From Anaeramoeba flamelloides (Eukaryota; Metamonada; Anaeramoebidae): DNA of 64,000 nucleotides. The DNA lies in the NCBI GenBank assembly GCA_027625915.1, contig JANTQA010000048.1, forward strand, positions 1,302,001-1,366,000, written 5' to 3'. Shown here piece by piece: positions 59,134 through 64,000 of this stretch; within the stretch, counting starts at the first letter, position 1, and each line of letters starts with the position of its first letter. The position numbers and the translations under genes are program-made. Below the pieces are notes generated by a model. That model searched no databases, was not told the origin of the DNA, and worked only from the letters and a program-made list of their open reading frames with translations.

Positions 59134-60982
59134 ACGACTGCTTGAAATTATTTTAATTAATTAAATGGTATTTGTTTTGAGTCGGTTTAAGATTAAAGCC
59201 CAATGTTCTTTTGTGTTATGAAATTAATTTTTGAGAGAAAGTTTAAATCTGGAAATTGTAAAAAAATGATTTTTTGATCCCTTGGATTGTGATTGAATCT
59301 TAGTCAATACAGAATATTCGAAGTTTATAAATAAATTATATACCTCGCTCAAGACTGGAAATACTCTAAGCTATGTGTCACTTTCCATTGTTAACTAAAA
59401 AAATAGTATTAGAAAGAAAATATTATGATAATGAATTGTAATCTTGCAAGTTTTTCAATTGGGTTATTTGATTTTAATCTAAAAAAATGGTGACAACAAG
59501 TTGGTAAGTTAATTTACATGATATAGGGTGGTTTTTAGGAATGTCCAAATAACAAATTATCATTTTTTTATTTATTTTTGAGTTGAGATAATTACTTTTC
59601 ACTTGTTTCTCATTAGATTTTCGGAGTTTTCTGTTTATTTGGAAAACCAATAAATATTTCAGATAAAACAGAAAACCACTGATAGCTTTTCCAGGATTTC
59701 AAAAAAATTGAATTAAATCAAAGATTTTATAAAATTCTTCTAAATTCTGGAAAAACTAGGCAACCTAAACATTCTACGGTACTTGGTGGCACTCAACAAC
59801 ACTTTTCATTATTTTTCCTATGATCTTAACTTTTTTTTAGAAATTTTGTTGAAAAATACAAATTTTATTATCACTTTCTACTAAAAAATAAAATATAAAT
59901 TCTTACTATTAATAATCTGAAAGAAATTCACAATTCAGTATTTTTAATATTCTTAGATACTTCAGATATTTAAATTTTTTGTTTTTTTTTTTTTCAAAGA
60001 CCAGACTAATTTAAGTTTTCCAAAATTTAAAAGAATCAATTAAAATATATAAATTAAACTCAATTGTTCAAATTCATTAGAACCAAGTTGCCTTCTTTAA
60101 AGGTTTTGCCAGATTCAAAAGAATTGATTGAATTTACTTGATTCTTTTCAATTTTGGGGAAACGAGACACTTAATAATATGATCCAACAAAAAATAATCA
60201 AAGTATTCAAAGAGTATCAATATTTAACTTCTTTTTGGTATAAATCACAATTTTTATTTTTATTTTTACTTGTTATATAAAAGTATCTATTTAAGAAATA
60301 TGTAAAGTTTTGATATTCTAGAATTTTTTTGAAGTTTTCCATTATTATATATTTTTTATAGTTATTTTTTCAGAATTTAAAAGAAAATTATTATAAGATC
60401 TATAGTTACAATGTGGGTCTGTTATTAAATGTGATAGAAAGTGTGAAATTGATTGTAGCAAAATAATTGTCATTTTTATAGGAATTTTCAATAATTTTTG
60501 ATTGAAGAGTAAAATCAACCTTATTATTTTCTTAAATGGTGATTCACTAAGAATTTGTGTTTTTCAATTTTTTAAGAAAATCTATTGATTGATTAAATTT
60601 ATTTCAGATGTATATCAACAAAATTTAAGGTGTATGATTCGGTCTATTGTATATTTGTTCTCCATAGTTAAATTATCAAATATAATACCCATTTGAAAAA
60701 AAAGTCACCTTTTAGGGATACAACGGATATATATATATCTCTTAATAATCAATGGTGTCCTCAATTTTATCAAGTTTAATATACAATATTTGAAATGATA
60801 TTGGTGTGGTAATAAATTTATTTTCTTATTTTTCTTTATCTCAAATTATAATAAGAATTATAAGTACACATAATTAAAAGACCAAGTTATTGTTTTTATT
60901 TTTTTAACATTTTTACATTTTTTTACTAGATTTTGATTTTTTTTATACAAAAATCATTAATTTTTTATTATGTGAGTAATAG
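59134..60982. other. Gene-free stretch upstream of the kinase, with several hairpins
   Basis: About 59630-59690 holds a type-3 hairpin (TTTTCTGTTTATTTGG... with CAGAAAACC), 59690-59760 a type-1 hairpin followed by the spacer-like CTACGGTACTTGGTGGCACT, and 60018-60090 and 60105-60165 two more diverged type-1 copies. The promoter of the kinase must lie near 59140-59400, but no motif is recognised. No gene. Confidence 0.45.
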
Positions 60983-61176
60983 TACAGTCGGTTCCACTCT
61001 TAAGAAAAACTTTCAACGAAATTTTAGGTACAAAAAAATCTCAAATTAAGGCACAAAATTTGGAATTTTTTTTTACAATTTATTTTACTAGAATCTAAAT
61101 TTTGTGCCTTAATTAAGAATTTTTTTGTGCCTTAAATTTCATTGTAAGTTTGTGCCTTAAAAGTGGAACTGACTGT
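60983..61176. mobile_element. Foldback MITE, family E, copy 6
   Basis: 194 bp, TACAGTCGGTTCCACTCTTA to AAGTGGAACTGACTGTA, flanked by AG/AT so that TACAG and CTGTA carry the TA. Best preserved copy with 33946-34145. Confidence 0.8.
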
Positions 61177-61944
61177 AATTTAAAACTCAATACATTGATT
61201 TATTAATAATAATAATCATACTTGATGTTAATTTTATGATAAATATAATCAATAAAAAAATTATTTACTAAGAAATTTTCATTTTTTCTTTTTTTTCCAA
61301 ACAAAATTTCAATAAATATTCAATTTTTAAGAAATATAAAATTAATTAATTTTAGGGGGGGGGGGATAAAAATTTTAATATTATTAATTATCTAAAACAT
61401 CAATTTAAACAATGAAAATTAAATGACCAAAGAGAAAAAAAAAAAATAACTCTAAAATAATATCAACTATTGTGTTGGAATTAAATCAATAATTTTTTTT
61501 TTAATAGATAAAGTAATTAGACTATGAAATTAATATATATATGTATATATATATATATAAACTCCATTTCACTCAAAGAACCCCAGCCAAAAATGAAAAA
61601 TTCACTTTATTTTTTAAGAATCAACCAAACTTAGATTGTTTAGAAATACGAGAAATAATAAACTTCATATAAGAGTCCATAATTATAAAAGAAACCCCTG
61701 AACAAACCATAAATTTTAAAAAAAAAAAAATGTTAAAAAATTTTTTGGGCCCCATTCATTGGAAGGTCTCGTGCAAAATTCTCAATTTCTTTAGGAAATT
61801 AAAATCTTTGATAATAAGATTTTTTACTTGTAAATGTATGAATTTTAAAAGAACATACAAAGCTTAACTTTTCTTAATGTTTATTTCGTTTTTCAAACAT
61901 TTTTTTTTTCAAAGTAAATTTTTAAAATTAAAAAAGAAAAGAAG

Positions 61945-61992
<48 letters not shown>
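61945..61992. repeat. Poly-A run of 48 bases
   Basis: The longest homopolymer in the window; others of 25 to 31 bases are at 28559-28586 and 30189-30219. Length may be affected by sequencing error. Confidence 0.9.
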
Positions 61993-61993
<1 letters not shown>

Positions 61994-62129
61994 AAAATTT
62001 TACAAAATGAGAAAAAATGATTTTGATCTAAAAATTGAAAATTTTAGTTTGATAAGAGTAATGAATTAAACTCATAGAATGTCTTCCATTTCTTCAATAG
62101 AACTGGGGCCCCTTGACTGAAAAAGAGTT

Positions 62130-62133
<4 letters not shown>

Positions 62134-62174
<41 letters not shown>
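62134..62174. repeat. (AT)n microsatellite
   Basis: About 20 AT units inside repeat L copy 2. Confidence 0.95.
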
Positions 62175-62177
<3 letters not shown>

Positions 62178-62654
62178 TTTTTAAATATTGACTGGAGATA
62201 ATAAAATAATCTTGGTAAAGCAGAAAAAAATATTTTTTTATTTTTTGAATTTAGGGTTGGTCATCTTTTTGAATAAAATCTTTATTAAATTTTAATTTTA
62301 AAGTAAATTAATACAAAAATTTTTAAAAAATAATTTATCTATAGTCTCTTATTAAATAATATTGTTTATTATATGTCTAGTTTATAAAAAGTCAAAAATT
62401 AAAAAATTGTAAAAAAAAAAAAAAAAACGATTTTAATCTAACTCAGAATGTGGGCCAAATAATTTAGTATAAAAAAATAAACTTTATTTAAGTCAAGTTG
62501 GTTCAAAATATTTTCCAAAATATCAATTATTCTATATAATTGACCTTTGAAGAACAAATAAAAAATATACAGAATAACACACATCAAAGAATTGTCAGTA
62601 TGGAATAAAACTAAAAAATCAATAGATTTACCTTAAAAATTGAAAAATTCAAAT

Positions 62655-63000
62655 TCTTTGTTACATATTGAAAAAATACAACAATGTTCATTTTGTTCTT
62701 CAATTGAACTCCCAATAAAATCACAATATATATTCATATTATTTATCTAGAATCATTTTTACGTTTAGGTAACATTAGAATAACATTTTTTGTTTTTGTA
62801 ACTATAGATCTTGCAATAAAAAAAAAATTGCAGATGAATTAGTGTTCAAAAAAAAAAAAAAAAAAAAAAAAATGAGAAAAAATTGTTTCAATTTTGAGAT
62901 TTCCAAGATAAATTTGCTTCTAATTTCCTTTTTAAACCCCTTTAAACACATATAATTCACTCAATACAAGTGAACACCTTTGACAGTAAAATTGTTTATG
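62655..63000. repeat. Dispersed repeat G, copy 2
   Basis: Partner of 52920-53350; see that entry for shared phrases. Confidence 0.5.
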
Positions 63001-63614
63001 TTATGAAAAAAAAGACTAATTTTAGTATGAAAAAATATCCTTTATTTTTTAAATTATATTTGTATTTTTTTTTTTTTCTTGATTATTTATAAATAAAAAT
63101 ATTCATTACTATTAAATGACAATCAATACATAAAACATTTTTTTATGAGATATTAAACTTTTTTTTATAATCAATAAATTACTTATGAAGGCATTTTTGG
63201 TAATACTGTGTGCAAAGAAACCCACAAAAATCTTCCAGTAAAGAATGAAGTATTTAATTATTAAAACTAGTGTGTTTTTTGAGGATTAAATCACAAACTT
63301 TTTAAATAAGAAAAAAAAAAATTTTTTTGACAAAATTTGAACGAAAAAATAATGAAATCTCAAAAAAAGTGAAAATTTTTTTAAAATATTTGGATATTTT
63401 TTTAATTAAAATTAACTTTACAGTTTTTAATTATAAAATTTTCTTTCTAAGATAATAGTTTATAAATTTTTATTCTAATAATCCTTTGATAACAATTCAA
63501 ATTAAAAGTTTTGTTTCGAAGACAATTAGTATATTTGGGGCTCTACATGATATATATATATATATATTTGTTACGATAAAATTATCATTTTTTGAGATTA
63601 ATATTAATCTTCAA

Positions 63615-63645
<31 letters not shown>

Positions 63646-64000
63646 TAGAAAACAAAAAAAAAATAATAAGAATAACACCAAACTGAATAAAAATTATTTA
63701 TGAATTGGGAAATTGATTTTAATTAAATATATTAATTTATTATTTTTTAAGATATATTCACCTCTTGATTGTAATTAAACAATCTAAAATATAACCCCAT
63801 CTAACAATAAGTATATTTAAAATTATTAATAAATTGGCACATTATAAAAATCTTGTCTTCACATTTGTTATATTCATTTGAATAATTTTGCCAAGTATTT
63901 TATTGAAGAAAAAAAAGGAAAAAAATTGGATCTATGGATTTAAAAAAATTTATAAAAGAGAAAATGTGATAAGATTTTTATAATGTGTTAGTTGTGTGTT

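Larger units (their letters stand above)
61177..64000. other. Gene-free end of window: simple repeats and old dispersed repeats
   Basis: Contains an 11-base G run (61355-61365), a 48-base A run (61945-61992), (AT)n at about 61532-61558, 62134-62174, 63551-63568 and 63617-63641, repeat L copy 2 (about 61930-62150) and repeat G copy 2 (62655-63000). Open frames here are microsatellite translations. No gene. Confidence 0.5.

Noticed and set aside
63486-63686. Plus-strand 66-codon frame
   Set aside because: Runs through two AT microsatellites.
1-64000. tRNA, rRNA, snRNA genes and CRISPR arrays
   Set aside because: I looked for T-loop and anticodon patterns, conserved rRNA and U-snRNA words, and regularly spaced direct repeats; none was convincing.
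1-64000. Retrovirus-like, LTR, Polinton or LINE coding regions
   Set aside because: No reverse transcriptase, integrase, capsid or polymerase motifs were seen on either strand; the mobile DNA here is short and non-coding.

Overview
The window is about 64 kb of very AT-rich eukaryotic nuclear DNA (by eye near 80% A+T), full of A and T runs. It is eukaryotic because genes are split by GT...AG introns whose phases can be checked, and because the products are eukaryotic: a protein O-mannosyltransferase, proteasome subunit Rpn10, an SPS1/STE20 (GCK-type) kinase, an RSL1D1/Utp30-type ribosomal-L1-domain protein, and a secreted calcineurin-like phosphatase. Lysine- and asparagine-rich linkers, long spacers and a very AT-rich base suggest a free-living protist such as an amoeba (an Anaeramoeba- or amoebozoan-like genome is a guess). 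I cannot place the species.

Layout, left to right: start of a PMT gene (minus, 155-793, runs off the left edge); intronless FAD oxidoreductase of the retinol-saturase/carotene-isomerase family (minus, 4100-5662); unknown basic protein (minus, 13090-13959); a spliced unidentified gene tail (minus, 17410-17830); a CUE-like plus CAP-domain protein (minus, 17983-19125); a four-exon L1-domain nucleolar protein (minus, 21746-25763); a two-exon metallophosphatase (minus, 27698-32183); Rpn10 in two exons (plus, 37325-41549); a small membrane protein (plus, 44183-44539); and a six-exon, 11-kb STE20 kinase (minus, 47901-59133). From 59 kb to the end I see repeats only. The genes are unrelated in function and do not form a pathway cluster. 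Most lie on the minus strand.

Introns fall in two classes: short (114-256 bp) and long (2.9, 3.0, 3.4, 2.9 and 6.2 kb). The long ones, and the gene-free stretches, hold dispersed non-coding repeats. These include at least seven families with inverted ends: two whose ends lie in TTAA (about 700-780 bp), a foldback family beginning TACAGTC (about 200 bp, six copies), a 170-bp TACTGGTA family, a 225-bp family, a 265-bp CCCTAAT family, and an array of short hairpins at 35.1-36.1 kb with single copies elsewhere. Several are nested or abut at a shared target site. None shows a transposase gene here, so all look like non-autonomous DNA elements (MITE-like).

The best candidates for something undescribed are the mixed hairpin array and its dispersed units, the long inverted repeat at 55.6-56.2 kb lying between inverted element copies inside the kinase intron, and the CUE-CAP domain fusion. 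Gene models spliced here were assembled by eye from reading frame, splice-site and family agreement. They need transcript support.
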